Shown in pieces: positions 1 to 9,637 of a stretch of DNA of 64,000 nucleotides. Every line of letters begins with the position of its first letter. Within the stretch, counting starts at the first letter, position 1. The stretch is from Croceicoccus marinus (lineage in GTDB: Bacteria; Pseudomonadota; Alphaproteobacteria; Sphingomonadales; Sphingomonadaceae). The notes beneath the pieces were generated by a model. It searched no databases and was not told where the DNA came from. It was given only the letters and a program-made list of their open reading frames with translations. The translations under genes and the position numbers were made by a program. The stretch lies in the NCBI RefSeq assembly GCF_001661675.2, contig NZ_CP019604.1, positions 186,001 through 250,000 on the forward strand, read 5' to 3'.

Positions 1-1414
1 CGGTAAAGCCCTGCTCGTCGCCTGAGTAGATCGTCGGCACGCCGCGCAGCGTCAGCAGCATGGCGTTTGCCAGCATGGTGCGTTCCAGCAGCTCGGCATC
101 GCTCGCTTGTGGGAAGGCGCGCCGCAACTGGAAGCCAAAGCGGCCATCATCGTGATTGCCGGTGAAGGTCGGCAGGGTAAGCGCGGTGTCGAAACCGTGT
201 TCGTATAGTGCATCGCCGTCAAACAGCGTCTCGAATGCATTGGTGCCAGCCGTGCCGGCGACGGTCTGGACCACCGCCTCGCGGAAGGCGAAGTCGAGCA
301 CGGCCGGTAGCTTGTCGACGCGGGTAAACCTGGCGAGACCCCCCGCATCTAGCGCGTGCAGCGCAACTTCGCCGAAGATGTGAAAATTCGGGATGCCGCG
401 CGTCCGGGCGCGATCGAGCATTGCGGGGACGAAGGCCTGCCAGAACTCCGGGTTCACATGACGTGCCGTGTCGATGCGAAACCCATCGATGCCGAAGCGG
501 TCAATCCAGCCCCCAAAGATATCGATCATGCCCGCGACAACCCGAGGATGTTCCGTCATTACGTCATCAAGCCCGAAGAAATCGCCCATGGTGGAGCTTT
601 CGCCGGCGAAGCTGGTGTTGCCGCGATTATGGTACAGCAGGGGGTCGTTCAGCCATGCAGGGCTCTTGGCGGTCTCCTCGCCGGCGGGAATGTAAGGATG
701 GTATGCCCAAGCCGGATCTGTCAGCCGCGCCCAGTTGGCCGCAGCGGGATCGGCATTGCCGGTGAAGCCGGGGTTGATCGGCTCACCATCGACCCCGCCG
801 GAGGTGGTGTAGGGAAAATCCGCCAGACCGCGATAGCTGCAATCCGCGCCCGCTCCCTTGTTGCCATCGCCATCGCATTCGCGATACCGGATCACGTCGG
901 CCGTGTGATTGACCACGATATCCATGTAGACCTTCAGGCCCCGCCGATGGGCGGCCTCCACCAGCGCGGCGAAGTCGGCATCCGTGCCGAAATGCGGATC
1001 GACATGTTCGAAGTCCGTGATCCAGTAGCCATGATAGCCCGCCGACTGGCGGCCCGGCGGACCCTGCACCGGCTTGTTGCGGAAGATCGGCCCGACCCAC
1101 AACGCCGTCACGCCAAGGGCTTGGAGATAGTCGAGCCGCTGCAGCAGCCCTTTCAGATCACCGCCATGATAGAACCCGGTATCCGCGGGATCATAGCCGG
1201 TGACGGAACGATCGCCGGAGAGACCGCCGCGATCATTGCCCTTGTCGCCATTCTCAAACCGGTCGGGCAGAACGAAGTAGATCACCTCGTCCTGCGGCAG
1301 ACGCTGCTGCAGGGCGGTGGCGGCGGGCGGTACAGCCTGTGCACAGGCGGTAGTGGCGGAGAATAGCAGGGCGAGCGCGGGCAGGGCGGAGCCGATCAGG
1401 CGAGAGGGGGTCAT
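1..1414 (-). CDS. GH13 alpha-amylase family glycosidase, C-terminus beyond window
   Basis: Secreted or periplasmic alpha-glucan hydrolase of family GH13. 471 residues are visible. The N-terminus reads as a signal peptide (hydrophobic residues 5-22 ending in an Ala-rich site). Conserved GH13 blocks are present: VVNH near residue 167, the nucleophile Asp315 in GFRIDTARH, the acid/base Glu349 in FGEV, and GNHDD near 419-423. The ATG at 1414 overlaps the stop of the upstream halogenase gene by 4 bases (ATGA), so the two are translationally coupled. The reading frame runs off the left edge, so the C-terminal domain is unseen. The role in starch or maltodextrin breakdown is inferred from the family and the neighbouring TonB receptor and GH31 enzyme. 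Confidence 0.93.
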   Translation of the reverse strand, partial: MTPSRLIGSALPALALLFSATTACAQAVPPAATALQQRLPQDEVIYFVLPDRFENGDKGNDRGGLSGDRSVTGYDPADTGFYHGGDLKGLLQRLDYLQALGVTALWVGPIFRNKPVQGPPGRQSAGYHGYWITDFEHVDPHFGTDADFAALVEAAHRRGLKVYMDIVVNHTADVIRYRECDGDGNKGAGADCSYRGLADFPYTTSGGVDGEPINPGFTGNADPAAANWARLTDPAWAYHPYIPAGEETAKSPAWLNDPLLYHNRGNTSFAGESSTMGDFFGLDDVMTEHPRVVAGMIDIFGGWIDRFGIDGFRIDTARHVNPEFWQAFVPAMLDRARTRGIPNFHIFGEVALHALDAGGLARFTRVDKLPAVLDFAFREAVVQTVAGTAGTNAFETLFDGDALYEHGFDTALTLPTFTGNHDDGRFGFQLRRAFPQASDAELLERTMLANAMLLTLRGVPTIYSGDEQGFT

Positions 1415-2904
1415 GCGGGCGTCTCCAGTGCGGCAAGGAAGGCTTCGTGCGAGGGCATCCGGTCGACCGTTGCGGCCGAATGGCGCCGTGCGAGGGCAAG
1501 GAACTCGGCCAGTTCGGCAGGGGTAGGGGCATTGGCCAGAGGGTGATGCCGTGCCGGCACGATCCCCTGTCCCACCATCACCTGCAACCAGGCCACTTCG
1601 GTAAACAGGTCGTCGGGGTCGCGCGCGATCTGGCCGGTGGCGCGGAACAGGTCGATACGGTGTTGGAGCCGGTCGGGCAGGGGAGTGGACCTGCGCTCGG
1701 CCCAGAACGGTTCAGGCCGATCATTGGCGTGATAATGCAGGATCAGGAAGTCCCGTACGGCCTGCCATTCGCGTTCCGTCTGCCGGTTGTATTCCGCCGC
1801 CAGGGCAGGTGCGACGTCCGCCGCGGGCAGAAGCTCGAGGAGGCGGGCGATCCCTGACTGGATCAAGTGGATGCTGGTGGATTCGAGCGGTTCGAGGAAG
1901 CCGGCGGCAAGGCCTAGCGCCAAGCAATTTCCGACCCAGGCACGGCGGCGGCGTCCGGCGCGGAAGCGCAGGGGGCGCGGCTGCGAAAGGGGGCGACCGT
2001 CAAGATTGGTGAGGAGCGTGTCGGCCGCCTGCTGATCGTCCATGTGCGCGCTGCTGTAGACCAGGCCGTTGCCGGTCCGGTGCTGCAAGGGGATGCGCCA
2101 CTGCCAGCCTGCCACGCGCGCGGTGGCGCGGGTGTAGGGGGTCAGCGGGCGGACACCTTCGCACTGCACGGCGAGCGCGCGGTCGCAAGGGAGCCAGCGG
2201 CTCCAATCATCGAAGCCGACCCCCAGCTTGCCGCCCAGCAGCATGCTGGCAAAGCCGGTGCAGTCGATAAAGAAACGGCCCGCGATGCTGCGGCCATCGT
2301 CCAGCTGTACCGCCTGTATCAGGCCGCTCGCGCCATCGTGGCGGATATCGGCCACGCGCCCTTCCGTGCGCCGCACGCCGCGCCCTTCAGCATAGCTGCG
2401 CAGGAAGGCGGCGTAGAGCGCGGCATCGAATTGGAATGCCCAGGCAAGGCCAGTGGGCAGGTCAGGCCGGCCCTGATCGGGCGCGAAGCGGTTGGCCCCG
2501 GCGGCCAGTGCGCTGGTAGAGAACGCCCACAAATCCGCATCTGGCTGCTGTGCCTGGTGCCGCAGCCAGTAATGATGGAACGGCACCAGTCCCAGCCTGC
2601 GGCCAATCGTGCCGAACGCGTGGTAGTAGCGGCTGCCATTCTGCGACCAGTCGACGAATTCGATCCCCAGTTTGATCGTGCCATTGGTCTGGCGGATCAG
2701 CTCGGCGTCATCGATCCCCAGGCTCTGATTGAACAGACGGATCTGCGGGATCGTCGCTTCGCCGACGCCGACGGTGCCGATCGCATCTGATTCCACCAGC
2801 GCGACGCTGCGTTCGCGCGGCAGGAAGCGGGCCAGGGCGGCGGCGGCCATCCAGCCGGCGGTGCCGCCCCCCACGATCACGAAATCATGCATGGTCCCTC
2901 CCAT
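1411..2904 (-). CDS. Flavin-dependent tryptophan halogenase-like protein
   Basis: FAD-dependent protein of the tryptophan halogenase (PrnA/RebH-like) family, 497 residues from ATG 2904. The in-frame ATG at 2892 is better placed behind GGGAGG and gives MHDFVIVGGG, so it is the likelier start. Visible features: dinucleotide-binding GGGTAG near the N-terminus, a Lys in NGTIKLGIEF matching the catalytic-lysine region, and the family motif WxWxIP (GWQWRIP). Such proteins are common next to TonB receptors for sugars in sphingomonads and Caulobacter. Their substrate there is unsettled, so halogenation of free tryptophan should not be assumed. It lies 39 bases downstream of the receptor gene and overlaps the amylase start. 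Confidence 0.88.
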   Translation of the reverse strand: MGGTMHDFVIVGGGTAGWMAAAALARFLPRERSVALVESDAIGTVGVGEATIPQIRLFNQSLGIDDAELIRQTNGTIKLGIEFVDWSQNGSRYYHAFGTIGRRLGLVPFHHYWLRHQAQQPDADLWAFSTSALAAGANRFAPDQGRPDLPTGLAWAFQFDAALYAAFLRSYAEGRGVRRTEGRVADIRHDGASGLIQAVQLDDGRSIAGRFFIDCTGFASMLLGGKLGVGFDDWSRWLPCDRALAVQCEGVRPLTPYTRATARVAGWQWRIPLQHRTGNGLVYSSAHMDDQQAADTLLTNLDGRPLSQPRPLRFRAGRRRRAWVGNCLALGLAAGFLEPLESTSIHLIQSGIARLLELLPAADVAPALAAEYNRQTEREWQAVRDFLILHYHANDRPEPFWAERRSTPLPDRLQHRIDLFRATGQIARDPDDLFTEVAWLQVMVGQGIVPARHHPLANAPTPAELAEFLALARRHSAATVDRMPSHEAFLAALETPA

Positions 2905-2943
2905 CGCCCGCCGCCACGCAGGTGGCGGCGGGCGGAGTGATGG

Positions 2944-5793
2944 TCAGAACTTGTAGCTGAACCCGGCCAGGAACCGGCGACCATAGGTCTGATAATCGAT
3001 CACCTGGGACGCTTCCTGGCCATTGATGGTCACGAACGGGGCGTCCGTCAGGTTCTGGCCCTGCAGGAACAGCGACATGCCGTTGAGCGTGCCGGAGGAG
3101 AAGTCGTACCCGACCTGCGCATCCACGATCGTCTCGTCCAGCGCCCGGCGGCGGGTGCGCGCCGCGCCGAAGCCCGACAGCTCGCCCACGAAGGTGGAGC
3201 GGTAGCGGACCGAGCCGCGGACGTTCAGGCCCCACTTCTCAAAGAACGCGGTGCCGTTCAGCACCCAGCGCGAATAGCCGGGAATGTCCTCTGCCTCGCC
3301 GCCGGGGGTCGGGACAATTTCCGTCTTGGTGTACGAACCGCCGCCGGTGACGCCGAAACCGTCCAGCGCGGCGACCAGGTCGCCCAGCTGCATCGTGCTG
3401 GCGAGTTCGACGCCGTAGATGCTGCCGCCTTCGCCATTGATCGGTTGCGTGTTGCGCCCCAGCGTCGGCGTGCCTTCCGGCGCGCCGGTCGGCAGCGGGA
3501 ATCCGGCGAAGTCGAACGGTACTTCCAGATTGTAGACGAAGCTCTTCAGGTCCTTGTAGAAACCCTGTGCCGCGACATAGCCGCTATTGCCGAAGTACTT
3601 CTCCACCGTCACGTCGAACGAATTGGACCGGATCGGTCGCAGATACGGATTGCCACCGGTCCCGCTGATGATCTCTTCCTGCGTGTTGTAGCCATAGCCA
3701 TTGGCGACGCGCATGTCGTCCATCCGCGGGCGCTGCATCTGTCGCGCGGCACCGAGGCGGAACACCCAGTCGCTGGGCAGCCGCAGCGACAGGTTCAAAC
3801 TGGGCAGCACATCGACATAATCGTCGCCCCGCTCCAACTCGCTGAAACCGGCGCCGTTGAACACCTGGCCGGAGGAGGACTGTTCCGTGAACACGGCCTG
3901 CAAGCCGAAATTACCGGTCAGGTCCGCTTCGCCGATCTCCTGATCGATGGTCCCCTGCGCATAGGCGGTGATGACATCCTCGTTGACCCGGAAGGCGGAG
4001 GAGATGACGTCATTCGTCAGGTTCGGCACCCGGTCATAGACGCCGCCATCCAGCAGGGCGCGCGGATCGTAGCTGAGGATCGGCCCCAACCCCAGATAGG
4101 ACACATCGGTCGATTCCAGCACATATTCGGCCGGGATTACCTGGCTCAGCGCATCGTTGGGCAGCACCAGGAAGAATTGCGTCGGCACCAGATCCTTCGT
4201 GCGGACGGTATAGTTCACGCCGGCGCGCATGCTGGCCAGGAATCCGACATCAAGCTCCTTCTCCAGTTCGGCGCGGAACTGCTTGATCTCGTCCTTGATG
4301 TCGCGGTCGTTATAGTAGCCGGCCTGTCGGTTCGCGCCGCCCCAGCCCAGCGGATCGGTCAGCAGGATCAGGTTGGGATCGGAATAATCCAGCGTGGGGC
4401 TGAATGTCGTACCCTCGTCGCCGGAAACGAAGCCGATCGTGTCGGTCGCGCCCGTATTGGGCCCGAAGCCGGTGCCGCCATATGTTTCGAGGACGATCTC
4501 ATTCCGGTCGGTACGCGAGTAGCTGGCATCAAGCTGGGCGCTCCAGCCATTATCGCCTTCCCAGCGGCCGTTCCAGCCGAAGGAGTACAGCTTCGCGCTA
4601 CGCTCGAACCCGTCATTGCGCACCAGCCCTTCGACATTGTTGAACGTGCCGGAGGTGACCAGGCCATCGGTGATCACGGCATCGGTCAGCGGCGACTTGG
4701 GCACGGTGTTGCCGTTCGCATCGGTGATCGTGCCGGCATAGCTGAGCGGCAGTTCGATGCCGCGCTTGATCTGGTCGTCGTTGAAATCGGAATAGAACGC
4801 ATCGAAGGTGGTGGTGATGCTGTCGGTCGGGCGCCATTCCACCGTGCCCTGCAGGCCCAGGCGCGTCAGCGTGGTGGACGTGACGTAGGACTTGGAGCCA
4901 CCGATCACCGCCACGCCCGGCGCGGCGGGATTAGCAGTGTCGAAGCCCCACGCATTGTATTCCTGGATCTGGTACGGCTCGTCCAGATAGGATGCGGACA
5001 GCGCCACGCCGATCGTGTCGTCGGCGAACTGGTCGACATAGGTCGCGCTGACGCGATAGCCCAGGTCCTGCGACCCGGCATTGAGCTTGCCCGCATCGGC
5101 ATAGGTGCCGCGTGCCCCGATGGAAACGACCTGCCGGCCATATTCCAGCGGGCGGATGGTGCGCAGATCGACCGTGCCCGACAGGCCCTGTCCGATCAGC
5201 GAGGCGTCGGCCGTTTTGTAGACGAGCACCTGGTTGACCACTTCGGACGGGTACTGATCATATTCCACCGCCCGGTTGTCGCCGGTGGAGGTCTGTTCGC
5301 GGCCGTTCAGCAGGGTGGTCGAAAAATCGGGCGCGAAGCCGCGAATGGAGATCTGGTTCGATCGGCCGCTGACGCGCTGGCTGGTCAGCCCGGGCAGGCG
5401 CGCGATGGATTCAGCGATGGAGGCGTCGGGCAGCTTGCCGATGTCCTCGGCAGAAATGGATTCCACCACCACGTCCCGCGTACGCTTGGCCGCAACCGCG
5501 TTTTCCAGCGCGGCGCGGAAGCCTGTCACGACGATCTCGGGCGAGCCTGCTGCAACAGCGCCACCCTCTGCCTGCAGCCCGTCGGCGCTGGGCGCCTCGT
5601 TCGGGTTCGCGGCAGTGGCGGAACTGGCGTTGGGATCGGGCAGGTTGGTGGACGCCTGGCCCGCCTGCGCCGCGGCCGGCACCGCCAGCATCAGCGAAGC
5701 GGCGATCGCCACGAAGCTGGTCTCCGCAGCAGCGCGACGCGCACGGGCGGAGGTCACGGCTACAATATTCCCGGTCAGAATTGGATCAATCAT
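2944..5793 (-). CDS. TonB-dependent receptor, probable malto-oligosaccharide transporter
   Basis: Outer-membrane active transporter, 949 residues. The N-terminal extension has a hydrophobic segment ending in VPAAAQA (signal peptide). A plug domain follows with EIVVTGFRAAL (TonB-box-like) and a plug core around SIRGFAPDFSTTLLNGR. The C-terminal beta-barrel ends in the aromatic signature FSYKF expected for barrel insertion. The protein is in the size range of the sphingomonad/Caulobacter sugar receptors that start with IVVTGFR. Substrate is inferred from the adjacent GH13 and GH31 genes. An operator-like palindrome lies 74 bases upstream of the start. The large plus-strand open frame opposite is a codon-bias shadow. 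Confidence 0.95.
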   Translation of the reverse strand: MIDPILTGNIVAVTSARARRAAAETSFVAIAASLMLAVPAAAQAGQASTNLPDPNASSATAANPNEAPSADGLQAEGGAVAAGSPEIVVTGFRAALENAVAAKRTRDVVVESISAEDIGKLPDASIAESIARLPGLTSQRVSGRSNQISIRGFAPDFSTTLLNGREQTSTGDNRAVEYDQYPSEVVNQVLVYKTADASLIGQGLSGTVDLRTIRPLEYGRQVVSIGARGTYADAGKLNAGSQDLGYRVSATYVDQFADDTIGVALSASYLDEPYQIQEYNAWGFDTANPAAPGVAVIGGSKSYVTSTTLTRLGLQGTVEWRPTDSITTTFDAFYSDFNDDQIKRGIELPLSYAGTITDANGNTVPKSPLTDAVITDGLVTSGTFNNVEGLVRNDGFERSAKLYSFGWNGRWEGDNGWSAQLDASYSRTDRNEIVLETYGGTGFGPNTGATDTIGFVSGDEGTTFSPTLDYSDPNLILLTDPLGWGGANRQAGYYNDRDIKDEIKQFRAELEKELDVGFLASMRAGVNYTVRTKDLVPTQFFLVLPNDALSQVIPAEYVLESTDVSYLGLGPILSYDPRALLDGGVYDRVPNLTNDVISSAFRVNEDVITAYAQGTIDQEIGEADLTGNFGLQAVFTEQSSSGQVFNGAGFSELERGDDYVDVLPSLNLSLRLPSDWVFRLGAARQMQRPRMDDMRVANGYGYNTQEEIISGTGGNPYLRPIRSNSFDVTVEKYFGNSGYVAAQGFYKDLKSFVYNLEVPFDFAGFPLPTGAPEGTPTLGRNTQPINGEGGSIYGVELASTMQLGDLVAALDGFGVTGGGSYTKTEIVPTPGGEAEDIPGYSRWVLNGTAFFEKWGLNVRGSVRYRSTFVGELSGFGAARTRRRALDETIVDAQVGYDFSSGTLNGMSLFLQGQNLTDAPFVTINGQEASQVIDYQTYGRRFLAGFSYKF

Positions 5794-5866
5794 GGCTCAT
5801 CCCCTCATGGATCGGACGGTTCCTCCCTGTGGGGGCCGCCGACTCCTTGCATGCGTTGGTCGTTAC

Positions 5867-5878
5867 GTAATCGTTTAC
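5867..5878. promoter_or_regulatory. LacI-type operator upstream of TonB receptor
   Basis: GTAATCGTTTAC, a near-palindrome (one mismatch between half-sites) centred about 80 bases upstream of the receptor start. It differs by one base from the perfect palindrome at 8553-8564 upstream of the GH31 gene. LacI-family proteins typically bind palindromes with a central CG, so the regulator at 8648-9637 is the obvious candidate. Binding itself is inferred. Confidence 0.65.
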
Positions 5879-5994
5879 AGTGATGCCGGTGAGAGAGGCA
5901 AGAACCATCCCGAACCGTCATTGTGCGGTAATGAAACGTGGTATTGCGGCAACACCGGACGGCGGCTTGGTGATCCGCCGCCCGTACCTGCCGG

Positions 5995-8505
5995 TCAGTT
6001 GCGGGCGACGGTGATCTCGGTTGGCCGGCTCGGCGCGTCGAAGGTGAAGCCAACCGTCCGGGTCGCCGCATCGCTGCGGCTGTCGAGCGTGCGGCGGCCC
6101 TGGCGCACCTCCGCCGTCCCGTCCCAGCCGTGCACCGTCACGGCGATCTGTTGCCACCAGGGGCTGAACCGCCCTTCGCGTGCGCCGATGTCGATGCTGA
6201 CCCCTTCGGGCGTGACCGTGCAGGTCAGTTCCTGCCGCACATAACCGCCTTGCTGGAAAGCCATCGAATGCCCGTCATCGGCATAGAGGGTGCCGCGACA
6301 ATCCTCGCCCGGATAGACATCCAGCATCAGCGGGCCAGCCGGCGTTTCCGACAGGCTTTGCACCACGGCCTGCCGCGGCAGGATGGTGCCGGCGCGCACG
6401 AAGATGGGCAGGTGATCCAGGCGGGGTGTCTCGCGCACGATGCTGCTGGGCACGCGCGGGCCGCCGGTCGCCTGCGTGGCAGACAGGATCGGCGCGTCGT
6501 CCTGATCGGCGGCGGGTTCCCCCGCCGGCAGGCCGGTCCAGTAATCGTACCATCCGCCCGCCGGCAGGCACACGTCATATTGCTGCGGCGATTCCGGCTT
6601 GGGCGGCGGCGCCACCAGCATCGCGCCGCCGACGGTGAAGGTCCAGCTTTGATCGCACGCGGCGTTCAGCGCGCCGGGGTAGTCATAGAACACCGGGCGC
6701 AGGATCGGGTCGCCGGTGCGCGCATTCAGTTCCGCCAGGCCATACAGGTATGGCATCAGGCGATACCGTTCTTCGATGAAGCGGCGGCGGATCGCCAGAT
6801 GTTCCGGACCGTCGACCCACGGCTCCACGCGGGGCGTGTCCTTGGCCGAGTGATTGCGGAACACGGGATAGAACGCGCCGATCTGGAACCAGCGGGTCAG
6901 CAGGTCCGCGCTGGGTCCACCGCCAAAGCCGCTGACGTCCGCCCCGGAATAGGAAAAGCCCGACAGGCCCAGATTGATGATCTGCTGGATCGACAGCTTC
7001 AGGTGATCCCAGCTGGCCGTGTTGTCGCCCGTCCAGGTCACGGAGTAGCGCTGCCCGCCGGCATAGCTGGCGCGGGTCATGACATAGGCCCGTTCGTCCG
7101 GGCGCAGCGTGCGCAGGCCATCATAGGTCGCGCGGGTGTTCTCCATCCCATAGACGTTGTGCATCTCCAGCTGGGTGGCGGTGCGCGGCGCGAAATCGTC
7201 ACTGGCGATACGGTGGACATTGTCCAGCGGCATGGTCTTGGTCGGCGTCTCGAAGATCGCCGGCTCGTTCATGTCATTCCAAGCACCCGCGACGCCCCAG
7301 TCCAGCTGTTCCTCGAACAGGGCGCCCCACCAGTCACGCGTGCTTTCCTGCGTGAAATCGGGAAACACGGAAGGACCCGGCCAGACAGGTGCGACATAGG
7401 TCTGCCCGTCGGCGCGCTTCACCCAGTGATCGCCGGCAGTGCCGGTCTCATAAGGGGTGTAGCCTTCGTTCGGGGCGGCGGCGATGTGCAGGTCGGTGAT
7501 GGTGATCACCTTCATGCCGTCGTCACCCAGATCTTCGATGAGGCCGGGCAGGTCAGGGAAGGTCTTTGTGTTAACCGTGAACGGGCGGTTGCGGTCCTGG
7601 AAGTCGATGTCGAGCCACATCACGTCAGTCGGTATGCGTTCGGCACGCAGCCGGGCCGCAACATCGCGCACCTCCTCTGCGGACATGTAGCTGTAACGTG
7701 ACTGCTGGTAGCCCAGCGCCCATTGCGGGGTCAGCGGCGCCTTGCCGGTCAGGTCAGTGTAGCGGCGCACGACCTCTGCCGTGGAGGGGCCGTTGATGAT
7801 GTAATAGTCGATCGGGCCATCCGGGCCGCCGAAAGACAGCACCCCTTCTTCCTTGTGGCCGAAATCGAACCAAGTGCGCCAGGTGTTGTCCAGGAAGATG
7901 CCGTAGCTGCCACCGGCCCCGCCGACTCCGATAAAGAACGGAATGGACTTGTAGATGGGATCGTCAGCCGAGGAGAAGCCGAACGCATCGGTGTTCCAGT
8001 TGACGAAGCTCTTGCCGCGGCGGTCCATCCCGCCAGTCTTGTCGCCCATGCCGAAATAGCGTTCTGACTGAGGCATGGCCTTGCGCAGGGTAAATGCGCT
8101 GCCGTCCAGCGTTACCGAATTCGGGGCGTCTTGCGTGATCACCGCGCCAGACATGTCGGTGACAGTGAGTCGACCGTCCGCAAACGTAACGCGCATCGTG
8201 GCCGTGGAGAAGCCGTCCGACGCAGGCGTTACACGCGCTTCGCGGTCGCGCATCTCTGGCGATACGGCCCAGCTGGCATCTTCCGGCATGGTGCCGTCGC
8301 GGCCGATCGTCACGCGCAGGATGTCGTCGGTGAGGGCGGTGACACGCATCCGCATATCGGCCCGCGCGACCTCCATCCCGGCGGGCTGCGCGGTCATGGC
8401 GGCGGAGACGGTCTGACCCTGCGCAAGGGCCGATTGGGCGGCGGAAGCCAGCACGGTGGCCGACAGAGCGGCGCACAACAGCATGGTCTTGCGATGACGG
8501 AACAT
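5995..8505 (-). CDS. GH31 alpha-glucosidase
   Basis: Exported alpha-glucosidase of family GH31, 836 residues. The GH31 nucleophile block WNDMNEP is present, as is a GADVSGF block matching the acid/base region, and WLDIDF upstream. The start at 8505 is chosen because it follows a strong AGGGAGG at good spacing and begins a clean signal peptide (MFRHRKTMLLCAALSATVLA, Ala-rich cleavage site). A longer frame to 8625 would run through the operator at 8553-8564 and adds residues unlike a signal peptide. Likely releases glucose from malto-oligosaccharides in the periplasm. The 201-base gap downstream carries the receptor promoter region. Confidence 0.94.
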   Translation of the reverse strand: MFRHRKTMLLCAALSATVLASAAQSALAQGQTVSAAMTAQPAGMEVARADMRMRVTALTDDILRVTIGRDGTMPEDASWAVSPEMRDREARVTPASDGFSTATMRVTFADGRLTVTDMSGAVITQDAPNSVTLDGSAFTLRKAMPQSERYFGMGDKTGGMDRRGKSFVNWNTDAFGFSSADDPIYKSIPFFIGVGGAGGSYGIFLDNTWRTWFDFGHKEEGVLSFGGPDGPIDYYIINGPSTAEVVRRYTDLTGKAPLTPQWALGYQQSRYSYMSAEEVRDVAARLRAERIPTDVMWLDIDFQDRNRPFTVNTKTFPDLPGLIEDLGDDGMKVITITDLHIAAAPNEGYTPYETGTAGDHWVKRADGQTYVAPVWPGPSVFPDFTQESTRDWWGALFEEQLDWGVAGAWNDMNEPAIFETPTKTMPLDNVHRIASDDFAPRTATQLEMHNVYGMENTRATYDGLRTLRPDERAYVMTRASYAGGQRYSVTWTGDNTASWDHLKLSIQQIINLGLSGFSYSGADVSGFGGGPSADLLTRWFQIGAFYPVFRNHSAKDTPRVEPWVDGPEHLAIRRRFIEERYRLMPYLYGLAELNARTGDPILRPVFYDYPGALNAACDQSWTFTVGGAMLVAPPPKPESPQQYDVCLPAGGWYDYWTGLPAGEPAADQDDAPILSATQATGGPRVPSSIVRETPRLDHLPIFVRAGTILPRQAVVQSLSETPAGPLMLDVYPGEDCRGTLYADDGHSMAFQQGGYVRQELTCTVTPEGVSIDIGAREGRFSPWWQQIAVTVHGWDGTAEVRQGRRTLDSRSDAATRTVGFTFDAPSRPTEITVARN

Positions 8506-8552
8506 TTTTTCCTCCCTTGTTCGTGAGCCGATTCGGCTTCTCATTAGGCTAC

Positions 8553-8564
8553 GTAATCGATTAC
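8553..8564. promoter_or_regulatory. LacI-type operator upstream of GH31 gene
   Basis: GTAATCGATTAC, a perfect 12-base palindrome in the 142-base gap between the LacI gene and the alpha-glucosidase start, 48 bases upstream of the chosen ATG. Its near copy precedes the TonB receptor, giving two matching sites in one locus. No such site was found before the regulator itself. Confidence 0.7.
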
Positions 8565-8647
8565 GGTGACTGCGAGTACAGAGGTTGGCGGCGAACAACA
8601 AGATGTTGCGTGTCAGGACATGCATGTGGTGATCCGGAGCAGGGCTC

Positions 8648-9637
8648 TCAGGCGGACTGGCGGCGCACCATGTCCAGTGGCAGGCACACGGAACCCGTCG
8701 CCTCGCCTGCCATACGCCTGAACAGCAGATCCAGCATGACCTGCGCCGCGGCGCTCAGATCCTGGCGGATCGTGGTCAACGCCGGCATGATGTGCGCAGC
8801 CAGGGTCACGTCATCATACCCGACAACCGGGACGTCGTCCGGCACCCTCCGGCCACTTTCCACAATCGCCCGGATCACCCCCATCGCAATCACGTCAGAT
8901 GCAGCAACGACGGCGTCGACGTCCGAACTGGTGGCCAGCGCCCCTTCGAGCGAGTTCAGCCGCGGATCGAAGGACAATGGCACCGCGATCTGCGGGCCGG
9001 GGCTGATGCCGCATTCCTGATGAGCCTGCAGGTATCCTGCGTGACGCGCGGCAAGTTCCGGAATGTCGGTCATGCCGGCAAAGGCGATCCGGCGCTTGCC
9101 CAGCTGCAACAGATGTTCGGTTGCCAGTCGCCCACCCATGTGGTTGTCGGTTCCAACACAGCAATAATTGCCATCGACCCCAGCGGTCTCGCCCCAGACA
9201 ATCAAAGGCATGTAACTGCGTCCCACCAGGCGCAGCGCGGCCTCCTGATCCGATTGGCACAGAACGATTATACCATCGACGCGGCCGCTGCGAGCCAGGT
9301 TGTCCAGCCAGTCGGGATCGTGCGGATTGACCGCGGAAAGCAGCATTGCATGCTCGCGTTGAGCAAGTCCGTCCATAAGGTGACCGATCAATGCGGTATA
9401 GAACGGATCGGACACCCGCTGCGCGCTTTCATGGCCCAGCGGGATGACCACACCGATTGATTGCGTGCGCCCCAGACGCAGGTTACGTGCAGCCTGATTG
9501 ACGCGGAAACCGTGATTGTTGGCGATCTCCATGACCTTGCGCCTGGTCTCCAGGCTGATCTGTGCGTGACCCGACAGTGCCCGTGAGACGGTGGCTGCGG
9601 TGACCCCGGCAAGCTCGGCGATATCCGCCAGTTTCAT
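8648..9637 (-). CDS. LacI family transcriptional regulator of the sugar locus
   Basis: DNA-binding repressor of the LacI/GalR family, 329 residues from ATG 9637. The N-terminal helix-turn-helix reads MKLADIAELAGVTAATVSRA with hinge LRLGRTQSIGVVIP. The rest is a periplasmic-binding-protein-like ligand domain. An upstream ATG at 9733 would add 32 residues with no family match, so the internal start is preferred. It is transcribed in the same direction as the glucosidase and probably controls it and the receptor through the two GTAATCG palindromes, with a maltose-type sugar as inducer (inference). Confidence 0.92.
   Translation of the reverse strand: MKLADIAELAGVTAATVSRALSGHAQISLETRRKVMEIANNHGFRVNQAARNLRLGRTQSIGVVIPLGHESAQRVSDPFYTALIGHLMDGLAQREHAMLLSAVNPHDPDWLDNLARSGRVDGIIVLCQSDQEAALRLVGRSYMPLIVWGETAGVDGNYCCVGTDNHMGGRLATEHLLQLGKRRIAFAGMTDIPELAARHAGYLQAHQECGISPGPQIAVPLSFDPRLNSLEGALATSSDVDAVVAASDVIAMGVIRAIVESGRRVPDDVPVVGYDDVTLAAHIMPALTTIRQDLSAAAQVMLDLLFRRMAGEATGSVCLPLDMVRRQSA

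Noticed and set aside
3445..5883. 812-codon plus-strand open frame opposite the TonB receptor
   Set aside because: Exact antisense of a clear receptor gene; composition reflects GC-rich codon bias and no domain is visible.
6130..7701. 523-codon plus-strand frame opposite the GH31 gene
   Set aside because: Antisense shadow of a gene with intact catalytic motifs.
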